NCBI GenBank assembly: GCA_002898935.1
Contig: BEII01000007.1
Span: 1 to 14,114, forward strand
Source of the DNA: a bacterium HR32
GTDB taxonomy: Bacteria > Sysuimicrobiota > Sysuimicrobiia > Sysuimicrobiales > Sysuimicrobiaceae
Direction of reading: 5' to 3'
Length of the DNA stretch: 14,114 bases
Positions 6,656 to 13,954 of this stretch are shown piece after piece. Within the stretch, counting starts at the first letter, position 1; each line of letters starts with the position of its first letter. The position numbers were made by a program, and so were the translations under genes. The notes beneath the pieces are model-generated. The model was not told where the DNA came from, searched no databases, and saw only the letters and a list, made by a program, of their open reading frames with translations.

Positions 6656-7656
6656 GGAGGCGATGTGTGTTCCTCGTAGGGCTCTGCGCCGTGCTGGCGC
6701 TGACCGGGCTCGCATCCGCGGCGTCCGCGTGGCGGCCCGTGAGGCCCGTGACGGTCATCGTCCCCTGGCCCGCGGGCGGCTCCACGGACATGACCGCGCG
6801 GGTGCTGGGAAGCCAGATGGAGCGCTACCTGGGCCAGCGGATCGTGATCGTGAACACCCCGGGAGCAGGCGGGTCCATCGGGATGAAGGAGGCCTGGGAG
6901 CGTCCCCGGGACGGGTACACGTGGGCCGCAAACTCCAGTACCGCGGTGATCAGCTACCCCGTGTTGGGACAGCTGGACGTCACGCACCGCGACTGGCTGT
7001 ACTTCTACGTGCTCTACGCGCCCAACGTGATCGCAGTGCCCGCGAACTCGCCGTTCCGGACGGCTCGAGACCTGGTGGAGGCCATGCGTGCCCGACCGGG
7101 CGCGATCCGCGTGTCCTCCGCGGGTGCGGGGAGCTCCGGGCATCTGGGGGCCGAGACCTTCCGCCTCGCGGTCGGGGCGACCTACCGCCACGTGGCGTAC
7201 GCTGGCGGTGCGCCGGCGGTGGTGGCCGCCGTCCAGGGAGAGGTGGACGCCGTGATGCAACTGTCGATGGAGGTGGCGGAGATGCTCCGCGCTGGACGCC
7301 TCCGCGCCCTCGCGGTGATGTCTCGGACACCCCTGTCCCTGGAGGGGTACGGGACGATCCCGGCGATCACCCAGGCGCTGCCCAACTTTCCCGAGACGGG
7401 CTCGTACTTCGGCCTGATGGTCCCCAAGGACATGCCCGGGGAGATCGTGTCGGCGGTGGAGGCGGCCTTCCGCCCTGCGTCGGAGGCACCCGCGGTTCAG
7501 CTGTTCGCGCGCCAGAACGGCGTCGTGGCCGTGAGCCTTTCTGGCCGGCGGGCCGCGGACGTCACCGAGCAGAAGGCCCGCCGGGTCGCCTGGATCCTGT
7601 TCGAGGCGGGGTTGGCGAAGAAGTCACCCGCGGAGCTGGGCATCCCGAGGCCCTGA
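6652..7656 (+). CDS. tctC: Tripartite tricarboxylate transporter substrate-binding protein (TctC/Bug family)
   Basis: A 334-residue periplasmic or exported solute-binding protein. It starts at ATG 6652, with GGAAGGAGGG (6634-6643) upstream. Residues 1-26 are a classical signal peptide: basic MRRR, a hydrophobic core (VFLVGLCAVLALTGLA) and an ASA cleavage site. The mature part opens WRPVRPVTVIVPWPAGGSTDMTARVLG and has IVNTPGAGGSIGMKEAWERPRDGYT, HVAYAGGAPAVVAAVQGEVDAVM and GLMVPKDMPGEIV, all standard for the Bug/TctC family. Members bind carboxylates such as citrate, terephthalate or sugar acids; the ligand here is unknown. It overlaps the cupin stop by 4 bases and precedes tctB and tctA, giving the common C-B-A order. 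Confidence 0.95.
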   Translation: MRRRCVFLVGLCAVLALTGLASAASAWRPVRPVTVIVPWPAGGSTDMTARVLGSQMERYLGQRIVIVNTPGAGGSIGMKEAWERPRDGYTWAANSSTAVISYPVLGQLDVTHRDWLYFYVLYAPNVIAVPANSPFRTARDLVEAMRARPGAIRVSSAGAGSSGHLGAETFRLAVGATYRHVAYAGGAPAVVAAVQGEVDAVMQLSMEVAEMLRAGRLRALAVMSRTPLSLEGYGTIPAITQALPNFPETGSYFGLMVPKDMPGEIVSAVEAAFRPASEAPAVQLFARQNGVVAVSLSGRRAADVTEQKARRVAWILFEAGLAKKSPAELGIPRP

Positions 7657-7675
7657 GCGCCGCGGACGGGCTCGC

Positions 7676-8158
7676 ATGAGCGAAGGGGGGAAGAAGGAGC
7701 CCGCTCCCGCGGACACCCTCGCGGGCACGGGGCTCGCAGCGCTGGCTGGGGGCTTCCTCATCGCGGCCCTGGGGATCCCCAGCAGCACCGCTTTGTGGAA
7801 CTGGTACGACTCGCCGGGGCTCACGCCCGCGCTGCTGGCAGGCGTGCTGCTCGTGCAGGCAGCCGTCCTGCTCGTGCGGTCACGGGGAGGGCGTGGGGTC
7901 GAAGACGTCGGTCCGGGCTGGGTCGAGCGGGCGCGGTCGTGGGGCGCGGGGCGAGTACTGCTGGCCCTGGTGTTCTGCGTGGGGTTTGTGGTGTTCATGG
8001 GCCGCGTGCCGTTTGGCGTGCTGGTGGCGGCCTTCGTGTTCTGCATGACCCTCGCCTTCCGAGGACTCGATCCGCTCCGCGCGGCCCTCCTGGCGCTGGG
8101 GACGGCGGTCGGGGTGACGGTGGTCTTCGGGCGGCTGTTCTTCGTACCCCTGCCGTGA
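7676..8158 (+). CDS. tctB: Tripartite tricarboxylate transporter small membrane subunit (TctB)
   Basis: A 160-residue hydrophobic protein starting at ATG 7676, 19 bases after tctC. No strong SD is seen, so it may depend on coupling. Roughly four or five membrane segments are visible: about residues 15-34, 50-67 (LTPALLAGVLLVQAAVLLV), 93-108 (VLLALVFCVGFVVFMG), 113-128 and 135-155, separated by a charged loop (RSRGGRGVEDVGPGWVERARSW). Sequence conservation in TctB is low; the call rests on size, topology and its place between tctC and tctA. In the family it is the small integral subunit of a cation-driven secondary carboxylate importer. The GTGA at 8155-8158 overlaps the tctA start. Confidence 0.87.
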   Translation: MSEGGKKEPAPADTLAGTGLAALAGGFLIAALGIPSSTALWNWYDSPGLTPALLAGVLLVQAAVLLVRSRGGRGVEDVGPGWVERARSWGAGRVLLALVFCVGFVVFMGRVPFGVLVAAFVFCMTLAFRGLDPLRAALLALGTAVGVTVVFGRLFFVPLP

Positions 8159-9669
8159 ACGCGTTGGCCTTTCTCTCCGAGCTGGCGCGTCTCGCCACGG
8201 ATCCCGTGACGCTCCTGCTGGTGCTGGTGGGCGCTCAGGTCGGGATCGTGTTCGGCATGCTCCCGGGGCTCACCGCGACCATGGCCATGTCTCTGCTGAC
8301 GGGCCTGACGTTTTCCCTGCCGGCCAGCCAGGCGGTGGCGGTGCTGCTGGGGGCGTATGTCGGCGCCATCACCGGCGGCAGCCGGTCGGCGGTGTTGCTG
8401 AACATCCCCGGGACCCCCGCGCAGGCCGCGGTGTGCCTGGACGGGTTCCCGCTGGCCATGCAAGGCCGGGCCGCCGAGGCCATCGGAATCTCGGTGACCG
8501 CCTCCACGCTGGGGACGGTGTTCGGCGTCGCCATGTTGGCGCTGTTTGCCCCCCTCCTGGGGCAGGTGGCTCTGCGGTTTGGCACGTGGGAGTTCTTCTG
8601 GCTCGCGGTCTTCGGGGTGGTCATCGCGGGGAGCCTGACTGGGGGCGGGGACCCGTTGAAGGGTTGGATCGCAGGGACCCTCGGGCTGTTGCTGGCCACC
8701 GTGGGCCACGACGGGATCCACGCGTACCCTCGTTTCACCCTGGGCCGGGTGGACCTGCAGGGCGGCTTCGCCCTCATCCCCGTGCTGGTGGGTGCCTACG
8801 GGGTTTCGGAGATTCTCACGGTGCTGAGGCGGAGCGAGCGCGTCGTGGTGCAGACACGGCTGGACCGGGTCCTCCCGCGCTTCCGCGAGGTGCTGCGCCA
8901 CCGGTGGCACATCCTGCGCTCAGGCCTCATCGGCACGTTCATCGGGATCATTCCGGGGGTGGGAGAGGACATCGCCTCCTGGGTCTCGTACGACGTGGCG
9001 CGGAGGACCAGCCGCCAGCCCGAGAAGTTCGGCAAGGGCGCCATCGAGGGCCTGATCGCGGCGGAGACCGGGGACAACGCCTGCATCGGCGGTGCCTGCA
9101 TCCCCGTGCTGACCCTCGGCGTGCCCGGGAGCGCGCCTGCGGCGGTGTTGCTGGCGGCCCTCACCATCCACGGGCTCAAACCGGGCCCCCTGCTGGTGCT
9201 CCAGCACCCGGAGACGGTGTGGCAGGTGGTGGCGTTGTTCCTCCTCGCGACCCTGGCCGTGTTCGTGCTGAGCCTCACCCTGGTCCGGCCGATGGTGCGG
9301 ATCCTCCTCATTCCCCGGGAGGCGCTGATGCCGCTGGTGTACGTGCTGTGCGTCGTGGGAAGCTTCGCCATCTCTGCCCGCGTCTTCGACGTGTGGGTTA
9401 TGCTCGGCTTTGGCGTGTTGGGCTTTGCGCTCCGGGAGATGGGGTATCCTGTGGCGCCCCTGGTCCTGGGGTTCATCCTCGGCCCCATGGCGGATGACAA
9501 CCTGCGCCGAGGGCTGGCCCTGACGGGCGGCGATCCCACCCCGTTCTTCACGCGGCCGATCTCGGCTCTGCTGTTGGGCCTCGTGGTGCTGACCGTCGTC
9601 GGCCGGACGGCGTTGGGCGCGTGGCTGAGACGCCGTCGGCCGGTGACCGAGGCCCCCGCGGTGACCTGA
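8155..9669 (+). CDS. tctA: Tripartite tricarboxylate transporter large membrane subunit (TctA)
   Basis: A 504-residue, strongly hydrophobic protein, the normal TctA length. GTG 8155 is chosen because it makes the GTGA overlap with tctB and gives NALAFLSELARLATDPVTLLL, a normal family N-terminus. Conserved TctA stretches are GIVFGMLPGLTATMAMSLL, then GGSRSAVLLNIPGTPAQAAV with CLDGFPLAMQGRAAEAIG, IPGVGEDIASWVSYDVARR, and the second half GAIEGLIAAETGDNACIGGA followed by LTLGVPGSAPAAVLLAALTI. These proteins have about 10-12 membrane helices and form the transport path that works with TctB and the binding protein TctC. Substrate specificity cannot be read from TctA. The next gene starts 11 bases later. 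Confidence 0.96.
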   Translation: MNALAFLSELARLATDPVTLLLVLVGAQVGIVFGMLPGLTATMAMSLLTGLTFSLPASQAVAVLLGAYVGAITGGSRSAVLLNIPGTPAQAAVCLDGFPLAMQGRAAEAIGISVTASTLGTVFGVAMLALFAPLLGQVALRFGTWEFFWLAVFGVVIAGSLTGGGDPLKGWIAGTLGLLLATVGHDGIHAYPRFTLGRVDLQGGFALIPVLVGAYGVSEILTVLRRSERVVVQTRLDRVLPRFREVLRHRWHILRSGLIGTFIGIIPGVGEDIASWVSYDVARRTSRQPEKFGKGAIEGLIAAETGDNACIGGACIPVLTLGVPGSAPAAVLLAALTIHGLKPGPLLVLQHPETVWQVVALFLLATLAVFVLSLTLVRPMVRILLIPREALMPLVYVLCVVGSFAISARVFDVWVMLGFGVLGFALREMGYPVAPLVLGFILGPMADDNLRRGLALTGGDPTPFFTRPISALLLGLVVLTVVGRTALGAWLRRRRPVTEAPAVT

Positions 9670-9680
9670 GCGGAGGCTCG

Positions 9681-10517
9681 GTGAGGCTCGCGTACACCGT
9701 GGCAGCACCCGACGGCGGCAGCCCTCTGCTGGCCTGGACCGGGCGGTTCCAGGTCGCCCTGGACGGGGTACGGAGCGCGGGGTTCGACGGGGTGGAACTG
9801 TACGTGGTAGAGCCCACGAAGCTGGACGCGGAGGACTTGCTGCGCCAGCTGAGGAACGCGGGCCTTCGGCCGGCTGCGGTGTGCACGGGGGAGGTGTACG
9901 GCCGGGACGGCCTGTGCCTGAGCGCCGCGCAGAGGAGCGTGCGGGAGTCGGCCATGGACCGGGCGAGGAGGATCACCGACCTAGCCGGCGTGCTCCAGGT
10001 GCCCGTGAACGTGGGGCGGCTGCGCGGCCCCGCGGCCGGGGACCCCGGCGCCGCCGACCGGGCCCTCGACGCGCTGCGCGAGCTCGCCGACTACGCGGCT
10101 GTCCGCGGGACGTATCTGGTGCTCGAGCCCGTCAACCGCCACGAGCTGGATCTGGTCAACACCACCGCCGAAGGGATCGCGTGGGTGCGACGGGTCGGGC
10201 ACCCGGGGCTCCGGCTGATGTTGGATGTGTACCACGTGCAGTTGGGAGACGTCTCCATCCCCGCGGCCTTCGCGCGGGCTTGGGCGGAGGGGGTGCTGGC
10301 GCACGTCCACGTGTGCGACGGGAACCGGCTCGCCCCCGGATGGGGGCACCTCCCTCTCAGGGACGTCCTGGCGGTGCTCCTGGCCGTGTGGTACGACGGG
10401 TGGGTCACCGTGGAGTGCCTGCAGCATCCCAGCCCGGAGCAGGCAGCGCGTCAAGCCGCGGGGCACCTGCGCCGGTTGCTGGAGGAGTGTCGGGAGAGTC
10501 CCGCGGCGCGACCGTAG
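9681..10517 (+). CDS. Sugar phosphate isomerase/epimerase-like TIM-barrel protein
   Basis: A 278-residue xylose-isomerase-like (AP endonuclease 2 superfamily) TIM barrel. GTG 9681 has GGAGG (9672-9676) four bases upstream and gives RLAYTVAAPDGGSP. Likely metal ligands are E149 (VLEPVNR), D182 (LMLDVYHVQ, with H185), H210 (HVHVCDGNR, with H208) and E245 (VTVECLQ), the usual Glu-Asp-His-Glu set of the fold. Members include ketose 3-epimerases, hydroxypyruvate and inosose isomerases, 3-keto-glycoside lyases and dehydratases, so the reaction is open. It lies 11 bases after tctA and appears to be the last gene of the transporter unit, which ties it to the imported compound. Its stop is four bases from the stop of the convergent DUF993 gene. 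Confidence 0.88.
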   Translation: MRLAYTVAAPDGGSPLLAWTGRFQVALDGVRSAGFDGVELYVVEPTKLDAEDLLRQLRNAGLRPAAVCTGEVYGRDGLCLSAAQRSVRESAMDRARRITDLAGVLQVPVNVGRLRGPAAGDPGAADRALDALRELADYAAVRGTYLVLEPVNRHELDLVNTTAEGIAWVRRVGHPGLRLMLDVYHVQLGDVSIPAAFARAWAEGVLAHVHVCDGNRLAPGWGHLPLRDVLAVLLAVWYDGWVTVECLQHPSPEQAARQAAGHLRRLLEECRESPAARP

Positions 10518-10540
10518 GGGCTCAGGCGTCCACCCCTGCG
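10513..10540. terminator. Stem-loop across the convergent stop codons
   Basis: CGTAGGGG (10513-10520) can pair with CCCCTGCG (10533-10540), giving an 8-base stem with one U-G wobble in plus-strand RNA and a 12-base loop. The isomerase stop (TAG 10515-10517) lies in the left arm, and the DUF993 stop (TGA on the minus strand, 10522-10524) lies in the loop. No U tract follows on either strand, so it is not a classical intrinsic terminator. It is the only structured element between the two converging units and could slow or end transcription from both sides. On the minus strand the wobble becomes an A-C mismatch. Confidence 0.3.
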
Positions 10541-11676
10541 AGACGGAGGAAGGCGCGCATGCGGTGGACGGCTCGTTCAGGGTCTTGCAGCAAACCTGCG
10601 CGGTCTGCCAGCACGAAGACCTCCACGAGGTGCAGCACCGAGCGCGCGCTCTCCATGCCGCCCACCATCCGGAAGTGGTCCTGGTGGCCGTTGAGGTAAG
10701 CCAAAAACACCAGGCCGACCTTGTAGCGGTACGTGGGCGCACAGAAGATGTGGCGGCTCAGAGGTACGCAGGGCGCCAGGATCTCCTCGTAGCCCGCCAC
10801 ATCCCCCCGGTCCAGGAGCTGGAGAGCCGCGGACGCCGCAGGAGCGATGGCGTCGAAGATGCCGAGGAGGGCGTGGCTTGCGGACTCGCCGTCTCCCCGG
10901 ATGAGCTCCACGAAGTGGAAGTCGTCGCCGGTGTAGACGCGCACCGACGGCGGGAGGCGTCGGCGGAGCTGGATCTCCACTTCAGGGTCCAGGAGGGAGA
11001 CCTTGACGCCCTCCACCCGGTCTGCGTGTTCGGCCACGAGGTCGACGAACACGTGGAGGGCCTCGCGCGGGTCCTCGTACCCCCAGTAGCCGCGCAGGGC
11101 CGGGTCGAAGGGTTCGCCCAACCAGTGCACGAGCACGGGCCGCGTGGCGGAGCGTAGGAGGGCACGGTAGACTCGCCGGTAGTCTGCCGGCCCGCGGGCG
11201 ACGGCGCACAGGGCCCGGCTGCTCATGACGACGGCCTGAGCACCAAGCCCTTCCACCCACTCCAGCTGGCGGCGGTAGCTCGCCTCCACGTCCTGCAAGC
11301 TGGCCTGGCCGGGCGAGAGGTCGTCGGTGTTGACGCCGCACACCACCGGGGCGTCCATGGCCCTGGCGATCTGCGCCGTCCGACGGCACAGCTCCCTGGC
11401 GGTACCGGGGTCGAGCCCCATCCCGCGTTGCGCGGTGTCCATCGCCTCCGCCACCCCGAGGCCCCACGACCACAGGTACCTGCGATAGGCCAGGGTCGCC
11501 TCCCAGTCCAGGTGGCACGTTCCGTCGGAGGGCTCCAGCCAGGGGTCCGCGACCACGTGCGCCGCCGCGTAGGCCACCCGGCAGCGGATGGGCTGCGTGG
11601 GGCGCGGGAAGGTGCGGGGCGGTCCGGGCCGGTACCGCGCGAGGGTCCGGTCGGGCTGAGGCAGGAGGATCTCCAC
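10522..11676 (-). CDS. DUF993 family protein (dihydrodipicolinate synthase-like TIM barrel)
   Basis: A 384-residue cytoplasmic protein on the minus strand. GTG 11676 follows the oxidoreductase stop by two bases, has GGAGCTG upstream, and gives EILLPQPDRTLARYRPG, which suits the family opening. I recognise DUF993, a family usually annotated as dihydrodipicolinate-synthase-like. Typical stretches are RVAYAAAHVVADP, then WEATLAYRRYLWSWGLGVAE, PVVCGVNTDDL, PVLVHWLGEPFDPALRGYWG, DRVEGVKVSLLDPEVE, YTGDDFHFVELIRGDG and HSALL-like SHALLGIFDAIAPAASAAL. K225 in GVKVSLLD occupies the place where DHDPS-type aldolases carry the Schiff-base lysine, so an aldolase or lyase role is plausible but inferred. 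It is coupled to the Gfo/Idh gene and, in this neighbourhood, probably acts on a later product of the same pathway. No characterised reaction is known to me for the family. Confidence 0.85.
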   Translation of the reverse strand: MEILLPQPDRTLARYRPGPPRTFPRPTQPIRCRVAYAAAHVVADPWLEPSDGTCHLDWEATLAYRRYLWSWGLGVAEAMDTAQRGMGLDPGTARELCRRTAQIARAMDAPVVCGVNTDDLSPGQASLQDVEASYRRQLEWVEGLGAQAVVMSSRALCAVARGPADYRRVYRALLRSATRPVLVHWLGEPFDPALRGYWGYEDPREALHVFVDLVAEHADRVEGVKVSLLDPEVEIQLRRRLPPSVRVYTGDDFHFVELIRGDGESASHALLGIFDAIAPAASAALQLLDRGDVAGYEEILAPCVPLSRHIFCAPTYRYKVGLVFLAYLNGHQDHFRMVGGMESARSVLHLVEVFVLADRAGLLQDPERAVHRMRAFLRLAGVDA

Positions 11677-11678
11677 GG

Positions 11679-12827
11679 CTACAGCTCCAGTTCGGGGACG
11701 TCCACCCAACGGCGCTCCTGCCAGGAGGTGTACGCGGCCTCCACCACTTGGAGCCCCCGGGCGCCCTCGAGGAAGTCCCACCGGTAGGGAGCTCCGCCCA
11801 GCGCGTGGCGCAAAAACAGCTCCCATTGCACCTTGAAGGCGTTGTCGAAGGACTCGTTGTCGGGGACCGCAGACCAGTCGGCGTAGTAGTCGTGGTCCTT
11901 GGGGACGTCGGGGTTCCAGACGGCGCGGGGGGTGCAGGCGCGGTGTTGTACGCAGCAGTCGCGCAGGCCCGCCACGGCACTCCCGTGAGTCCCGTCCACC
12001 TGGATCTGCAACAGGTCGTCCCGTCGCACCCGGACCGCCCAGGACGAGAGCACCTGGACCACTGCCCCGCCGTCGAGCTGCAGGATGGCGTACGCGGCGT
12101 CCTCCGCGGTGCAGGGGTACGGCCGCCCCCCCTCGTCCCAGCGCTGGGGGACGTGGGTCGCCCCCAAGCACACCAGGGAGCGGATGCGCCCGAACAGGTT
12201 CTCCAGCACGTACTGCCAGTGGCAGAACATGTCAAGGATGATGCCGCCGCCCTCTTCCCGCCTGTAGTTCCACGACGGCCGCTGGGGAGGCTGCCAGTCG
12301 CCCTCGAAGACCCAGTAGCCGAACTGCACGTGGACCGAGAGGACCCGGCCGAAGAACCCCGCGTCCACGAGCCTGCGCAGCTTTCGGATGCCCGGCAGGA
12401 AGAGCTTGTCCTGCACCACGCCGTTGGCGACCCCCGCGGCGCGGGCCAATCGCGCCAGCTCCAGGGCGGAGGCCAGGTCGGAGGCGACCGGCTTCTCGCA
12501 GTAGACGTGCTTGCCGGCGGCGATCGCCCGCCGGACGGCCTCCGCACGGGCCCCGGTGACCTGGGCGTCGAAGTACACGAGGGCCTCGGGGTCCGACAGC
12601 GCCTCGTCCAGGGAGGTGGTCCACAGAGACAGACCGTAGGCGCGAGCCAGGTCTTCCAGCCGTGCGGGGTTACGGCCCAGCAGGACCGGCTCCGGGACCA
12701 CCACCGTTCCGTCCGGCAGACTAACCCCACCTTGCTGTCGGATCGCGAGGATGGACCGTACGAGGTGCTGGTTGCGCCCCATGCGGCCCGTGACGCCGTT
12801 CATGAGGATGCGTACCGTGCGGGTCAT
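11679..12827 (-). CDS. Gfo/Idh/MocA family oxidoreductase
   Basis: A 382-residue NAD(P)-dependent dehydrogenase. The N-terminal Rossmann domain starts VRILMNGVTGRMGRNQHLVRSI; this GxTGRMG form replaces the more common GxGxxG. The family EKP motif is YCEKPVA, with E111-K112-P113. The C-terminal domain carries GGGIILDMFCHWQYVLENLFG with D199 and H203, the usual acid and catalytic histidine positions. Members oxidise sugar or cyclitol hydroxyls, often to 3-keto products, using a nicotinamide cofactor. ATG 12827 has no SD; operator site B ends exactly on the A of this start codon, so the mRNA may be leaderless. It heads a two-gene minus-strand unit with DUF993 and is divergent from the lacI-type gene. 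Substrate unknown. Confidence 0.92.
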   Translation of the reverse strand: MTRTVRILMNGVTGRMGRNQHLVRSILAIRQQGGVSLPDGTVVVPEPVLLGRNPARLEDLARAYGLSLWTTSLDEALSDPEALVYFDAQVTGARAEAVRRAIAAGKHVYCEKPVASDLASALELARLARAAGVANGVVQDKLFLPGIRKLRRLVDAGFFGRVLSVHVQFGYWVFEGDWQPPQRPSWNYRREEGGGIILDMFCHWQYVLENLFGRIRSLVCLGATHVPQRWDEGGRPYPCTAEDAAYAILQLDGGAVVQVLSSWAVRVRRDDLLQIQVDGTHGSAVAGLRDCCVQHRACTPRAVWNPDVPKDHDYYADWSAVPDNESFDNAFKVQWELFLRHALGGAPYRWDFLEGARGLQVVEAAYTSWQERRWVDVPELEL

Positions 12828-12842
12828 AGAAATGGTTTTCTA
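12827..12842. promoter_or_regulatory. LacI-family operator, site B (start of the oxidoreductase gene)
   Basis: The plus-strand 16-mer TAGAAATGGTTTTCTA is an inverted repeat with the same outer arms, TAGAAA and TTTCTA, as site A; only three bases of the centre differ. Read on the minus strand, its last A is the A of the oxidoreductase ATG. It would block either transcription start or translation of that gene if bound. The centre lacks the CG of site A, so affinity may differ. Confidence 0.7.
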
Positions 12843-12931
12843 CAGCGTCCGCCACCGCTCCTGCTCCCTGTCCTGAAGAGCCGGCGCTCGGCCGTTGACA
12901 GACCCCGTACGCTAGGACTGAAGCGATTTCT
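12828..12931. promoter_or_regulatory. Divergent promoter region between the oxidoreductase and lacI-type genes
   Basis: This 104-base gap separates two divergent starts and holds operator site B at one end and site C at the other. A perfect TTGACA (12895-12900) on the plus strand is a good -35 candidate for the lacI-type gene. With a 17-base spacer the -10 would fall at 12918-12923, inside site C, where the sequence (CTGAAG) is a poor match. The start of transcription would then be at or next to the ATG at 12932. No SD is seen before either start codon. For the minus-strand gene, TAGAAA within site B is a possible -10 (4 of 6), without a clear -35. Confidence 0.5.
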
Positions 12932-12932
12932 A
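12917..12932. promoter_or_regulatory. LacI-family operator, site C (start of the lacI-type gene)
   Basis: The 16-mer ACTGAAGCGATTTCTA has the right arm TTTCTA and the core AAGCG of site A, but a degenerate left arm. Its last A is the A of the ATG of the regulator gene, the same geometry as site B, and both read ATTTCTATG. It overlaps the expected -10 position, which suits autoregulation. It is weaker as a palindrome than sites A and B. Confidence 0.55.
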
Positions 12933-13951
12933 TGGCGACGCTGGCGGAGGTCGCGAGAACGGCCGGGGTGTCGCTGGCCACGGCGAGCCGGGTGCTCAGC
13001 GGGAGCGGGTACCGGGTCCGGCCCGAGCTGCGGAGGAGGGTGCTGGCCGCGGCCCGGAGCCTGAACTACGTGCCCAACGCGCACGCTCAGGCCCTGGTCC
13101 GAGCCCGCACCCAGGTGGTCGGGGTAGTGACCCACGACGTCAGCGACCCGTACTTCGCGGAGATCGTCCGCGGAGTCCAGAGGGTGGCAAGCGCCGCGGG
13201 CCGGCTCGCCATCATCTGCAACACGTACCGCGACCCCGACCGCGAGGTCGAGTACGTCCGCTTGTTGCACGCCCAGCGGGTGGAGGCCATCGTCCTGGCG
13301 GGCAGCGGCCGGGACGACCGGCGGTACGGCCAGAAGATGTCCGCGGCGGTGGAGGCCTACCTGGCCACCGGAGGCCGTCTGGTGGTGATCAGCCGCCACC
13401 ACCTGCCTGGCGACGCGGTGCTGCCTGACAACTTCGGCGGCGCCCGCGCCCTCGCCCACTACCTGGCGGACCTGGGCCACCGACGCGTCGGCGTGATCTC
13501 CGGACCCCCCAAGCTCACCACCACCCGAGACCGCATGGAGGGCTTCCGGCAGGGGCTCCGGGAACGCGGCTTGGAGTTGCCCGACGACGCCGTGGTGCCT
13601 GGCGACTTCGGACGGGACAGTGGGGAAGCGGGAGTCGCAGTCCTGCTGGACAGGTGTCCGGGGCTCACAGCCGTGTTCGCGCTCAACGACCAGATGGCGG
13701 TAGGTGCCCTGGCAGCTCTGCGTCGGCGTGGGATACGGGTGCCGGAGGACGTCTCCCTGGCTGGGTTCGACGACATGGCGATCGCGCGGGACGTGACCCC
13801 GCAGCTCACCACGGTCCGGGTCCCCATGGAGGAGATGGGGATGCGGGCGATGGAGATGGCGCTGGAACCCGCCGGAGAGGAACTCCGGGTGGTCTTCTTG
13901 CCGGCCGTGGTGGTGCCGCGGGGCAGCACGGCACCGCCGCGGGAGGCTTGA
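12932..13951 (+). CDS. LacI-family transcriptional regulator
   Basis: A 339-residue repressor-type protein. The N-terminal HTH is ATLAEVARTAGVSLATASRVLSG, followed by the hinge region (RVRPELRRRVLAAARSLNYV, then PNAHAQALVR). The two recognition-helix residues after GVS are L-A, close to the M-A of CcpA and V-A of GalR, which bind AARCGYTT-like operators; site A fits this. The effector domain is periplasmic-binding-like: VVGVVTHDVSDPYFAEIVRGV, then a middle GGARALAHYLADLGHRRVGV and the end AVFALNDQMAVGALAALRRR, VPEDVSLAGFDDMAIAR and LTTVRVPMEEMGMRAMEMAL. ATG 12932 gives the standard HTH register and has no SD; site C abuts it, suggesting autorepression. It is divergent from the oxidoreductase unit and is followed three bases later by an enolase-superfamily gene. 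The ligand is unknown, probably the imported compound or a catabolite. Confidence 0.95.
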   Translation: MATLAEVARTAGVSLATASRVLSGSGYRVRPELRRRVLAAARSLNYVPNAHAQALVRARTQVVGVVTHDVSDPYFAEIVRGVQRVASAAGRLAIICNTYRDPDREVEYVRLLHAQRVEAIVLAGSGRDDRRYGQKMSAAVEAYLATGGRLVVISRHHLPGDAVLPDNFGGARALAHYLADLGHRRVGVISGPPKLTTTRDRMEGFRQGLRERGLELPDDAVVPGDFGRDSGEAGVAVLLDRCPGLTAVFALNDQMAVGALAALRRRGIRVPEDVSLAGFDDMAIARDVTPQLTTVRVPMEEMGMRAMEMALEPAGEELRVVFLPAVVVPRGSTAPPREA

Positions 13952-13954
13952 CCG

